Part shown: positions 15,783 through 23,100 of the stretch, piece by piece | How the letters are laid out: every line of letters begins with the position of its first letter | Position numbering within the stretch: the first letter of the stretch is position 1 | From: a virus | Direction: 5' to 3' (one strand) | DNA length: 31,827 nucleotides | IMG/VR virus record: IMGVR_UViG_3300037349_000044 | Span: 1-31,827 of that record | Program-made: the position numbers and the translations under genes | The notes under the pieces: model-generated | The model's input: only the letters and a program-made list of their open reading frames with translations | Databases searched by the model: none | Told to the model about the DNA's origin: nothing

Positions 15783-15788
15783 AGAGAC

Positions 15789-15941
15789 TCATACAGTAGT
15801 AATATAATCCGCATTCCAACCACGTAATTGCTTACGTGTAGGTTTCTTCACATTACCTTCCATTTGTAATGACTTAGGGGTCTTCATTACTGCATAGAAG
15901 ATCTTGCGTGCCTTACCAGCAGGACGAGGTGCTTGTGCCAT
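15789..15941 (-). CDS. Small basic hypothetical protein (50 aa)
   Basis: A 50-residue basic protein starts MAQAPRPAGKARKIFYAVMK and ends RGWNADYITTV. The start is set at 15941 because AGAGGTGG lies five bases upstream; the frame is open further, but that part overlaps the preceding gene and shows no ribosome site. It is between two other small basic genes downstream of the portal gene. No family recognised. A DNA- or capsid-associated role is possible. Confidence 0.55.
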   Translation of the reverse strand: MAQAPRPAGKARKIFYAVMKTPKSLQMEGNVKKPTRKQLRGWNADYITTV

Positions 15942-15951
15942 ACGCCACCTC

Positions 15952-16230
15952 TTATTTGTACGGTTTAAATACCTTTTTAAAGTCGAACATAGTTTCAGCC
16001 ATTTGTGATTCGACACCTTCATAAGGTCCAGGCAATTCACCATGTTGATGGTACGGAGAGTTACCCATTTCATGCATAATGACATGATCTGGAAGATTAG
16101 AACGCATGTTCATATCTTCAGTGACCATACCTTTGCCACGTGCTTTCATGATTCTGTGATGACGTTCTTCGCCAGAGCGTCCTTTACCTTCATGCATCAT
16201 GCCATCATGATGTTTTTTGTGCTTTGGCAT
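15952..16230 (-). CDS. His/Met-rich small protein (92 aa)
   Basis: The N-terminal half is strikingly rich in His, Met, Lys and Gly (MPKHKKHHDGMMHEGKGR, then ERHHRIMKARGKG), and the C-terminal half contains MHEMGNSPYHQHGELPGPYE. The start at 16230 is chosen from an AGGGCAG site; a longer frame to 16251 lacks one. The His and Met spacing could bind metal, though no formal zinc motif is visible. It follows the portal gene by 59 bases and precedes the 50-aa gene by 10. Function unknown; probably a small virion or DNA-associated protein. Confidence 0.6.
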   Translation of the reverse strand: MPKHKKHHDGMMHEGKGRSGEERHHRIMKARGKGMVTEDMNMRSNLPDHVIMHEMGNSPYHQHGELPGPYEGVESQMAETMFDFKKVFKPYK

Positions 16231-16289
16231 ATTACTGCCCTTTCTGTGCAACGTTCGGTATTCTCCGAACAGGTTGTTATTGAGAACCT

Positions 16290-18314
16290 CTACAACAGAG
16301 GGTTTACTTCCTTTTTAATATCTTCATCATTCTGGTCAGCTTCTTTTAAGTTGTTTATAGCAGAGAGTAGTTCGGTGATGTGTGCTATGTCCAGAGACTC
16401 GATCTCCTTTATAATCTTGATTTTATTCAAGAACGCCTCTTCTTCTTGCTTACGAGATTCAGCTATTTTCTCGATAGCAAGTGCACGGTTCTCTTCTACG
16501 CGTGAGTTACGTTCATTACCTGATGCTTGTTGTGAGTAGGCCATAGATTCAGAGAGTTTGGAACGAGACTGGATCTCTTGCATTTGGATCTCCATCTGTT
16601 GTTGTTGTTGCTGTTGAGCTTGTTGCATCTGTTGTTTCTGACGTTCAATAAGGTCAGTCTTACCCTGCATAGTAGATTTCTCGAGAACGTACTCTGCATC
16701 TTTAAGGATGCCACGTTCAAAGAGATCAAGCGCTTGGAGGAACTCCATCTGCTTCTGGGTCTCAGTCGCAAATCCAGCTTCAACGGCACAATGATACTTA
16801 CCAAATGCTTTGTTGTAGAAGAGCGGTGACGCTTGTTCACCTTCGAGCATACGTTCTATCTTTGAAGGTCCGTAGTTGGCACGCATAACATCCATGCAGA
16901 TTTCACCGAGCAGGTTCTGAGAATCATCAAGGCGATCAAAGATTGGTCTTAGATTAACAAGACCTGCCCCTTGTTGCAGAGCTGCTCGGTACCCAGATTT
17001 GTCTTCACCCGTATTGAATCCCATATTCTCTTCAGAGATCCCAGTACAGAGATGAAACTCGTTACCAAGACTATCCTGCATCTGAAAGAACGAAGGAGGG
17101 ATCTGAGGTGGCTGTATTTGTTGTATGTCAGTCATCTGTGCATCATCTTTGAGGGGGATAACACGACCCTGACCAGGTTGAAAGAGATGCTTAATATCAA
17201 TAACAGCATTCTCTTTAAATATCCAGCCTGAGTTGGAAACTGATTCAATAAGGTCAAGTGAGAGGATGATACGTCTATTAAGTAACATCTGTGGATCGCG
17301 TAGAGAACGAGCAATACCTTGAATACGATTATAAAAGAATGGCAAAGAGGAATTATAGTACCCAACAACGGGGATAAAGGGGTATCTGTCTATATTTAAG
17401 GGCTGAGGACCATCAAAGAAGACACGATCATTGATCATGATGGCGAGCCGTACTGTTGGTACCTGTTTAGTCTCTTTATAGACACGTGGGTTATGTTGTA
17501 AGAAATGTTTTACATAGTCGGGTGACTCGTTGGTTACTTCTAACCGTTCTCCCGTGACTTTATCGATGATATCGATACGTTCACGGTAATCTCTGTAGTA
17601 ATATTCATCATAGGTGACACGATTAATTTGACCTATGCCATATGCTTCGGGCATGTACTGGAACCTGGAGTCATGTCCAAGTTTACGCATACCACCAGAG
17701 AGAGACATGATCTCATCATACTGATCAGGGATCATACTCGCGGCTTGTCGATGAGTAAGAAAATTACGTATCCACACAAAATTACAGTCAGAAAGATCAA
17801 GATTTCGAAAATATGGGTCGATATAGTATTGATTATAATCATAGTTCCCTACTTTAAGATCACCAAAGATAGGATCATCTGTAAAGTCTAAGTACACATG
17901 TAAGATATTCATACCAGAGATACATGCACCTTTATGAAACGCTTCAGAGATCGTATTGTAGACACGTTCATTCTTATAGGTCGTCATGAGTATCTTGGTC
18001 CATTGATCTGCCGTATCTTGGTCTCCTCCTTCTTGAGGAACCACGATAGTGCTCTTACGGTTAGACCGTTGATAACCAGTTACCATGTTGATCATGGGCC
18101 GGGTACGATTAAAGTAAAACTGTTGAGATCCCCCAAAGGGTTGATTAGTGTTCCATCCGTAAAGATTCATGGAACCAGATTCAAGCATATTATCTATATT
18201 AGCTTCAGTCTGATAACTCTGCCATAAAGGTTGACTAAGCAAAAAACTGTCATCGATTCGTTTCTTAATACCATTATACGAATCAAGATCAGTTTCAAGT
18301 GATCCAATTAACAT
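16290..18314 (-). CDS. Portal protein (674 aa), P22-like type
   Basis: The protein forms the packaging ring at one capsid vertex. Length (674 aa, compared with about 725 for P22), position between terminase and scaffold, and sequence layout support this. There is a helical N-terminus with NRTRPMINMVTGYQRSNRKS, a wing region with long acidic and aromatic loops, the segment FFYNRIQGIARSLRDPQMLL, which corresponds to the conserved stem region of portals, and GISEENMGFN. The C-terminus (about 565-650) is a Gln-rich helix with runs of Gln followed by a charged coiled coil, as in the barrel of P22-like portals. Membership in the P22 group is inferred from size and this C-terminal coil. Confidence 0.85.
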   Translation of the reverse strand: MLIGSLETDLDSYNGIKKRIDDSFLLSQPLWQSYQTEANIDNMLESGSMNLYGWNTNQPFGGSQQFYFNRTRPMINMVTGYQRSNRKSTIVVPQEGGDQDTADQWTKILMTTYKNERVYNTISEAFHKGACISGMNILHVYLDFTDDPIFGDLKVGNYDYNQYYIDPYFRNLDLSDCNFVWIRNFLTHRQAASMIPDQYDEIMSLSGGMRKLGHDSRFQYMPEAYGIGQINRVTYDEYYYRDYRERIDIIDKVTGERLEVTNESPDYVKHFLQHNPRVYKETKQVPTVRLAIMINDRVFFDGPQPLNIDRYPFIPVVGYYNSSLPFFYNRIQGIARSLRDPQMLLNRRIILSLDLIESVSNSGWIFKENAVIDIKHLFQPGQGRVIPLKDDAQMTDIQQIQPPQIPPSFFQMQDSLGNEFHLCTGISEENMGFNTGEDKSGYRAALQQGAGLVNLRPIFDRLDDSQNLLGEICMDVMRANYGPSKIERMLEGEQASPLFYNKAFGKYHCAVEAGFATETQKQMEFLQALDLFERGILKDAEYVLEKSTMQGKTDLIERQKQQMQQAQQQQQQQMEIQMQEIQSRSKLSESMAYSQQASGNERNSRVEENRALAIEKIAESRKQEEEAFLNKIKIIKEIESLDIAHITELLSAINNLKEADQNDEDIKKEVNPLL

Positions 18315-18387
18315 ACGCTACTCCGAGTTAAATGTTGCAACATTTACTGTCACACTAGCTCGGTTCTGCGTACCGGCAAAATATAGA

Positions 18388-18421
18388 TGCCACGAGTCCA
18401 ATCTTCTAACAACTCGTGGCA
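18388..18421 (-). terminator. Hairpin beyond the MTase 3' repeat
   Basis: TGCCACGAG (18388-18396) pairs with CTCGTGGCA (18413-18421), a perfect 9-bp stem with a 16-nt loop. On the minus strand ATCTATATTTT follows, so it can act as a rho-independent terminator for the methyltransferase message. Confidence 0.55.
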
Positions 18422-18480
18422 CACTTTCATCTACGCTGATGAAATTTCTCGGAAGAGATGATAAATTTTCTAATACTTAA
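18402..18480. repeat. 79-bp direct repeat, copy 1 (3' of MTase)
   Basis: This segment is identical over 79 bp to 19603-19681. It contains the hairpin TTCATC-TACGCT-GATGAA (18426-18443) and ends in CTAATACTTAA, the reverse complement of the last codons and stop of the terminase gene. Together with copy 2 it brackets the methyltransferase gene. Confidence 0.9.
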
Positions 18481-18500
18481 TCGTTATATCGAATACACAG

Positions 18501-19499
18501 TTAAATATTAACTTTTTGTATGATTTTTGGATCATCAAAGCGGACACGTGATTGCTCAACATATGAATCTTGAATTTCTATTGATACCCATCTTCGATCG
18601 GCCAATGCAGCTGCAAATCCTGTAGTATTGCTTCCAGCAAAGGGATCTAGAACCAGGTCACCTTTATTTGTCAGAAAATTTATAAAGAAGGATGCAAGGC
18701 CAATTGGCATTCTTGCAGGATGAGGGTTTAAACCTCTTTGCTTACATTCACGGATAAAAAAGCTACCAGAGTCGGTATTAGCCATGGAAAACACATTAGG
18801 TAGTCGGATTTCTTTAATTGGATCTATTGCTTCGACCTCAAAGACATTGTGCGCTATGGCACCACCATGATCTTTAAGGAAACTCTTTTCTCCTATAATG
18901 TGTTCCGATGGTCTTTTTCCAGCATTATAGCTTGCTCGTTTTAGCAAAGACTTCATCGATTTACTGTAGGGCCGAAGAACTTGTGCATTGTCTGCTTTCG
19001 GGAAATCAGACTTAGCTAACCACCATACATGAGTAAAGCTATCAACGGTTCTAATCCGATTGACGGTTACCCACTGAGCTGGTGATGGAAGTCTCGATGG
19101 ATTATAACAAATAAATTGTTGAATCAATTTTAGATTTGCATCTGGGTGTTCTGTAAAGCCTAAAAGTGCCTTCATGTGCAACAAGGATTGAACTGGGCGA
19201 TCGTGTTCCCAGGCATTTCCAATCTCAAGCACGATTGAACCATCATCAGTTAGAAGATTAGAAAAAATAGGAGCCATGGAAATAAACCACTGGAGATATT
19301 TATCACCAGTTAGATTTCCATAACTTTTTTTACTGTTAAGTGGATAAGGAGGTGAAGTAATTATTAAATTTATTTTGCCTTTTAACATTTCTAACTGTTG
19401 ACCATTAAGTAACGATAGAGAGTCGCCAAGAAGATATGCACCTTCATGCGAAGCGTGCATTACAAGATCTTGAGGAATAAGGTTCACGATATTTTGCAT
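18501..19499 (-). CDS. DNA N4-cytosine/N6-adenine methyltransferase
   Basis: The 332-aa protein has the two hallmarks of an amino-methyltransferase. Catalytic motif IV is TSPPY at residues 48-52 and the AdoMet-binding motif I is DPFAGSNTTG at 285-294, with Asn where Gly is more usual. Motif IV comes first and motif I near the C-terminus, the beta-class order, so residues about 110-270 should hold target recognition. TSPPY occurs in both N4-cytosine and some N6-adenine enzymes, so the target is unclear. No restriction nuclease gene is adjacent, so it is an orphan, probably protecting phage DNA from host restriction. It stands between identical 79-bp direct repeats, which points to insertion as a cassette downstream of terL. 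The ribosome site is weak. Confidence 0.85.
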   Translation of the reverse strand: MQNIVNLIPQDLVMHASHEGAYLLGDSLSLLNGQQLEMLKGKINLIITSPPYPLNSKKSYGNLTGDKYLQWFISMAPIFSNLLTDDGSIVLEIGNAWEHDRPVQSLLHMKALLGFTEHPDANLKLIQQFICYNPSRLPSPAQWVTVNRIRTVDSFTHVWWLAKSDFPKADNAQVLRPYSKSMKSLLKRASYNAGKRPSEHIIGEKSFLKDHGGAIAHNVFEVEAIDPIKEIRLPNVFSMANTDSGSFFIRECKQRGLNPHPARMPIGLASFFINFLTNKGDLVLDPFAGSNTTGFAAALADRRWVSIEIQDSYVEQSRVRFDDPKIIQKVNI

Positions 19500-19602
19500 A
19501 CTTCAATAGCCAAATTTTATAGTTCAAATTCTTATACAATTTCTTAATGTTGCTATATTACCATTTTGAAGAAAATGGTGTTATCTTTTTAAAATAATCA
19601 TT

Positions 19603-19681
19603 TCTTCTAACAACTCGTGGCACACTTTCATCTACGCTGATGAAATTTCTCGGAAGAGATGATAAATTTTCTAATACTTAA
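19603..19681. repeat. 79-bp direct repeat, copy 2 (5' of MTase)
   Basis: Identical to 18402-18480 and 1201 bp away from it. The repeat runs directly into the partial terminase end at 19671-19695, with which it shares CTAATACTTAA. Confidence 0.9.
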
Positions 19682-19695
19682 ATGATTTGTCCAAT
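19671..19695 (-). pseudogene. Duplicated 3' end of the terminase gene
   Basis: On the minus strand this 25-bp segment encodes LDKSFKY followed by TAG, exactly the last seven residues and stop of the terminase at 19986-20010. The two differ by one synonymous base (GAC versus GAT). The remnant shows that a terminase end, possibly from a related phage, was joined behind the 66-aa gene. Confidence 0.8.
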
Positions 19696-19696
19696 C

Positions 19697-19714
19697 TTCA
19701 TCTACACCGATGAA
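19697..19714. repeat. TTCATC-N6-GATGAA hairpin copies
   Basis: The stem TTCATC/GATGAA with a 6-nt loop beginning TAC occurs four times: 18426-18443 and 19627-19644 (loop TACGCT), here (loop TACACC) and 19773-19790 (loop TACGTC). The stem is unchanged while the loop varies. Three copies are preceded on the plus strand by ACTTTCATC- or ACTTT-type sequence and lie at the ends of inserted genes. Confidence 0.75.
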
Positions 19715-19730
19715 CTTTATAATCTGTATA

Positions 19731-19773
19731 AAGTATGCCACGAGAGCAAGCTTATTTCCCCCATGACATACTT
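19731..19773 (-). terminator. 12-bp hairpin after the 66-aa gene
   Basis: AAGTATGCCACG (19731-19742) pairs with CATGACATACTT (19762-19773), with two G-U pairs on the minus-strand RNA. TTTATA follows on that strand. Placed just past the stop of the 66-aa gene, it fits a terminator and shares the CCACG core with the hairpin beyond the MTase gene. Confidence 0.6.
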
Positions 19774-19777
19774 TCAT

Positions 19778-19978
19778 CTACGTCGATGAATTTTCAATAT
19801 CCAACTTTTCATCAATATACTTAATCATTCGAAGTACCCATTCAGCATATTCAAGAAGTTCTTTTGCAGTGTCTTTATCAGAATATTTAGAGTCGGCATC
19901 AGACAAAACTCTTCTATATTTTTCTATATCGCGTTCAACGTTCCAATAGAAATTCTGCAATACTACATATCTCAGCAT
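19778..19978 (-). CDS. Small helical hypothetical protein (66 aa)
   Basis: A 66-residue protein with the helical, charged sequence NFYWNVERDIEKYRRVLSDA then KELLEYAEWVLRMIKYIDEK. It starts seven bases past the terminase stop, with AGG in TTAGGTAGGGA about nine bases before the ATG. A repeated hairpin overlaps its stop codon. It lies between the real terminase end and a duplicated terminase end, so it is probably an inserted accessory gene. No family is recognised. Confidence 0.55.
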   Translation of the reverse strand: MLRYVVLQNFYWNVERDIEKYRRVLSDADSKYSDKDTAKELLEYAEWVLRMIKYIDEKLDIENSST

Positions 19979-19985
19979 TCCCTAC

Positions 19986-22481
19986 CTAATACTTAAATGA
20001 TTTATCCAATATCAAAGGGATCTTGGGTCTATTACCATAGAGTGCTTCTGCTTTCTTGCGCTCGAACTCTTCAGGGGTTAGACCTCTGACTGTCTTATAC
20101 AATCCCTGACACATATATCTAACGCTATCCATGTAATTCGAGGCCCAGTTGTGCACGGGTTTAGCGCCATAAACCTGACGTTGTTCGTTCCATTCGTAGT
20201 AGTAGTTCTCGAATGCATCAATGAGTGATTTACATTTGGTCTGATCTATCCACATCTTGGGCATGTGAGTACGAACATTCTCAATACCATCTTCTATTGA
20301 TGCTTGAGGAAGTACCGTAAAGGTAATACCCAACTGTCTAGCTTTCTCATACCGTGAAACGGCCCCCCCGCCAAATTCACGGACAGCTATATCGTGAGGA
20401 GCGATATACTTGTCCATCTGGTATGGTTTACGGGACATAATGTCAATGTAATGATCAAGACCGAAACCGAAGTTAGAATAACAATCTATAATTTTAATGA
20501 TAGAGTTATTTGCTATCGTCTGAAACCAGATCAATGTAGTAGCGTTATTCTTGCCACTCACGCCTATATCCATAGCAACATGTGTCAATAGTCCCGGTTC
20601 CCATGAAACGTTCGTTATACGCGATTCTTGACGCATCTTTTCAAGGTCTCTGCCATACACACAACCATCTACACCTTGTATGAAGGAACATTCATACTCT
20701 TGCATGTACTTTTCGTGACTCATCTGAGAACGTTCCAACTCGAGGATCTCCTCGTCAATGTGCTGGATCTCTGATGTCTTCTTGAGTGTCACCCACCAGT
20801 CATCTAATTCAAGACAGGTTACATATTGTCTCCATACATGGTTTTTACCCCATGGTGTTGTAAGAAATATCACGACTCCGTCGTTAGCGGCCAGCATGGG
20901 CCGCACGACATCGTATGCAGCTTCAGATTCACAATACGCCCACTCAGAGAATATGACCATGGATGCATTAACACCACGCATAGAGTCATACTGATTAGAT
21001 CCAATAAGGCGGATGATAGAATCGTTCTTGAATGTTATCTTGAGTTCAGATTGGTTGAGATTAGCGATCAGTTGCTTAGGTATATAGTCGAGGAACTTCT
21101 TACCATCAATGGTAATACCATCCCATATTACTTTCTTCGCATCAGTAAATGTAGGTAAGCAATAGAATATAAGACAGGTCTTGCGTAGAGCGTGGCGTAT
21201 AGCGAGATTGAATGTAGATATATCTTTACCTGAATTGTGTACGAGGAATCCATTTGCTATGAAGTTATGGTTCTTTTCAGTTTCAATATCATAAAGTTCT
21301 TCTGGTGCTGATTCAGACAAGGTAAACCTAGACATGAAACATGATTTGATCTTACTGAATCTACGCGTTATTTGAGAAGCATAGTCCAATGCATCTTCCT
21401 GTGCTTGTTCTTTCCCATAGACGCGAACATTAGATAGGAGACGATATATATCTCTTCTTTTTGCTAGTTTGACCTTCCAATTAGACCTATTTCTCTCTGG
21501 GTAAGGATATTGGGGCAGAAGACCAAACTTTCTTAATAACCAATAAATATCCCATGCGTACAACTCACTACTACCACAATTCAATGTAATCTCTAAACCA
21601 GGAGGGATTGTATTCCCCGTATCTTGAGCGGTGAACCCTGACTTATGCAGGTATATATTACCGTCTCCAGATATGAGGGCAGCAAAGAAATGAAGCAAGG
21701 ACCACTCATTAAAGTCCCAGATAGATGCGGGTAATCGTCTTTCGCTCTTAGGGACATCAGCACCTTCTTGTCTAAATAATTCTTTAATGGGATTCTTGAA
21801 TGTTCCACCACCACGTGTCTTATTGGAGAAACCTAAATCAAATCCATTACCCTTAGCACGTTCTATAACTGATACATCAAATAGTTTTAGAGCAAGTTCT
21901 GTAACTCTATCAAGAATGACTCTATTGGTATTAGTGAACTTAGGTTGTTGATATCCTGACACATATCCATCAGAGAGCATAAACCCCCAGAAAGAAGCGA
22001 GGTCGGAGTTATTAACAGATCCATATTTAAGACCACCATAATGCATGAGAGATCTATTGGGTCCGATATCAGTTATTTTATCGAATACAACTTTAGATGC
22101 TAATGAGGTAACATGGGCAAACTTATGATCTTTAGAAGTGATTAAAAATTGATGACTAAGAGAAGATACCTTGACTGTATCCTTAACACCAGTTGCCCAA
22201 TGGTTCTTAACTATATCTTCTTCAAAGGATTCGCCATTCCATGACAATATCTTATCACCAGAAATAATATCTTTTAGATACTTAAATGAACCATTACTCA
22301 TAAGTATATGAGACGAACCAGAAAGACATCTTCTGGGCCATATGGCCAGAATTTTGCGGTAACCGTGATTTTCACAACTATCCCAAAGTTCTGATTGATA
22401 ATCCCGTAAACTGAAGTCATCAAGTACTAATCTGTCTTCTACATTCATAGCGTCCCAATATTCTTTTCCATTACAACCCAT
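19986..22481 (-). CDS. terL: Terminase large subunit interrupted by an intein
   Basis: The 831-aa precursor is the ATP-driven DNA packaging motor plus a 365-aa intein at residues 52-416. Splicing would leave 466 residues, normal for TerL. Joined exteins read AIWPRR-SGKDIS, the Walker A loop, so the intein sits inside the nucleotide-binding site. Walker B is seen as VIFSEW (509-514) and the coupling motif as LTTPWG (540-545). The nuclease domain has AMDIGVSG with Asp638, and NYMDSVRYM with Asp785, as in RNase H-like terminase nucleases. Without splicing the ATPase cannot form, so packaging depends on the intein. The upstream 79-aa gene overlaps the start by 11 bases. The last 25 bases are repeated downstream. 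Confidence 0.93.
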   Translation of the reverse strand: MGCNGKEYWDAMNVEDRLVLDDFSLRDYQSELWDSCENHGYRKILAIWPRRCLSGSSHILMSNGSFKYLKDIISGDKILSWNGESFEEDIVKNHWATGVKDTVKVSSLSHQFLITSKDHKFAHVTSLASKVVFDKITDIGPNRSLMHYGGLKYGSVNNSDLASFWGFMLSDGYVSGYQQPKFTNTNRVILDRVTELALKLFDVSVIERAKGNGFDLGFSNKTRGGGTFKNPIKELFRQEGADVPKSERRLPASIWDFNEWSLLHFFAALISGDGNIYLHKSGFTAQDTGNTIPPGLEITLNCGSSELYAWDIYWLLRKFGLLPQYPYPERNRSNWKVKLAKRRDIYRLLSNVRVYGKEQAQEDALDYASQITRRFSKIKSCFMSRFTLSESAPEELYDIETEKNHNFIANGFLVHNSGKDISTFNLAIRHALRKTCLIFYCLPTFTDAKKVIWDGITIDGKKFLDYIPKQLIANLNQSELKITFKNDSIIRLIGSNQYDSMRGVNASMVIFSEWAYCESEAAYDVVRPMLAANDGVVIFLTTPWGKNHVWRQYVTCLELDDWWVTLKKTSEIQHIDEEILELERSQMSHEKYMQEYECSFIQGVDGCVYGRDLEKMRQESRITNVSWEPGLLTHVAMDIGVSGKNNATTLIWFQTIANNSIIKIIDCYSNFGFGLDHYIDIMSRKPYQMDKYIAPHDIAVREFGGGAVSRYEKARQLGITFTVLPQASIEDGIENVRTHMPKMWIDQTKCKSLIDAFENYYYEWNEQRQVYGAKPVHNWASNYMDSVRYMCQGLYKTVRGLTPEEFERKKAEALYGNRPKIPLILDKSFKY
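21234..22328 (-). mobile_element. Intein with LAGLIDADG homing endonuclease in TerL
   Basis: The intein begins with Cys52 (block A, CLSGSSHILMSNG) and ends with YDIETEKNHNFIANGFLVHN, the classical blocks F and G with penultimate His415, terminal Asn416 and Ser417 as the downstream nucleophile. Block B-like ITSKDHKF is at 114-121. Between the splicing blocks are two LAGLIDADG-type motifs, LASFWGFMLSDG (161-172) and LHFFAALISGDGNI (263-276), each with the acidic residue needed for DNA cleavage. All splicing residues are present, so the intein looks active. Homing endonucleases of this type copy the intein into intein-free alleles, here at the conserved Walker A codons of terminases. Confidence 0.93.
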
Positions 22482-22710
22482 ATCCTTTAAACTCTTTTGA
22501 ACATGTCTCTTCTATTTCACTATAAAAAATCGGATCCAAGAAATGAAAGTACTTACGCGCTATAAAATCTCTCTTCAGGAACTTAACTATACGTAACCTA
22601 TCACGTGCTAAGGATATATCCAGAAGGTTGCGATAAGCGTAAACGAAGGTATCAAACCATGCTCGTACATCATCGTCTGTGGAATCACTCGCCAAAGTCT
22701 TTGAATACAT
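22471..22710 (-). CDS. Hypothetical protein upstream of terL (79 aa)
   Basis: The protein is helical and charged: WFDTFVYAYRNLLDISLARD and FLKRDFIARKYFHFLDPIFY. A GGAGAAGA ribosome site precedes the ATG. It overlaps the 57-aa gene upstream by 26 bases and the terminase gene downstream by 11 bases, so translation is probably coupled. It could be part of the packaging complex given its place, but it lacks an obvious small-terminase helix-turn-helix. No family is recognised. Confidence 0.6.
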   Translation of the reverse strand: MYSKTLASDSTDDDVRAWFDTFVYAYRNLLDISLARDRLRIVKFLKRDFIARKYFHFLDPIFYSEIEETCSKEFKGYGL

Positions 22711-22858
22711 TCTTCTCCGTCAAGAGTAATGTCAGGAGCTCTTCATGCTCTGCACAGAAGTACAACTTCTTAATACCATCTTCATGATGACACTCAAGTG
22801 TAGACTCTTGAGGTTGACCACAAAAGTTACACTCTATGATGTGTGGCTTATGATTCAT
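22685..22858 (-). CDS. 57-aa Cys/His zinc-finger-like protein
   Basis: This short gene encodes MNHKPHIIECNFCGQPQEST then LECHHEDG and LYFCAEHEELL. Cys10 and Cys13 (CxxC), Cys23 with His24/His25, and Cys35 with His39 could bind one or two zinc ions in a treble-clef or HNH-like arrangement. Its ATG overlaps the stop of the gene upstream (TAATG), and its end overlaps the next gene by 26 bases, strong signs of a real coupled gene. A small DNA- or protein-binding factor is likely; the specific function is unknown. Confidence 0.65.
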   Translation of the reverse strand: MNHKPHIIECNFCGQPQESTLECHHEDGIKKLYFCAEHEELLTLLLTEKNVFKDFGE

Positions 22859-23100
22859 TAGACCACCTTATCTTTTAGTTCTTCCCATCTTTTTTTCCAC
22901 GCATCCTCACCAGGTTTGCATTCACAAAAAGCATTGCCGGTCATACAGACATCTAAACGAGCACTTTCAACTTCTAAATCCCTTTTAAGTTTATCATTCT
23001 CTTTTCTTAAACGATTCACAAAGTATGTACATACGGAAGACCAGAAAATAAGTTGCGCAGTATTGAGTATACCCAAAAACAAGAGTCTCCAATCAATCAT
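22858..23100 (-). CDS. Membrane-anchored coiled-coil protein (80 aa)
   Basis: Residues 5-28 are hydrophobic (LLFLGILNTAQLIFWSSVCT) and could anchor the protein in the membrane. Residues 29-50 are a charged helix (RLRKENDKLKRDLEVESARL), followed by Cys-containing CMTGNAFCECKPGED. The layout of a short N-terminal membrane helix followed by a coil resembles small inner-membrane spanins, but there is no outer partner gene and the protein is short, so that is only one possibility. It overlaps the gene before it by four bases (ATGA) and the 57-aa gene by one base. Confidence 0.55.
   Translation of the reverse strand: MIDWRLLFLGILNTAQLIFWSSVCTYFVNRLRKENDKLKRDLEVESARLDVCMTGNAFCECKPGEDAWKKRWEELKDKVV

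Larger units (their letters stand above)
19500..19777. other. Non-coding cassette junction upstream of MTase
   Basis: This 278-bp stretch has no convincing gene. It holds a CCATTTT-GAAG-AAAATGG hairpin near 19560-19580, the second 79-bp repeat, a copy of the terminase 3' end (19671-19695), two TTCATC..GATGAA hairpins and a strong terminator-like stem. It is a junction of several inserted pieces. Confidence 0.7.

Noticed and set aside
16042-16539. 165-codon plus-strand frame opposite the portal 3' end and small genes.
   Set aside because: It is antisense to well supported genes with good ribosome sites and its protein is Phe/Ser/His-rich without motif.
18501-19499. Possibility that the methyltransferase is part of a restriction-modification system.
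   Set aside because: The adjacent genes are the portal and a 66-aa helical protein. Neither resembles a nuclease, so there is no support for a restriction partner.
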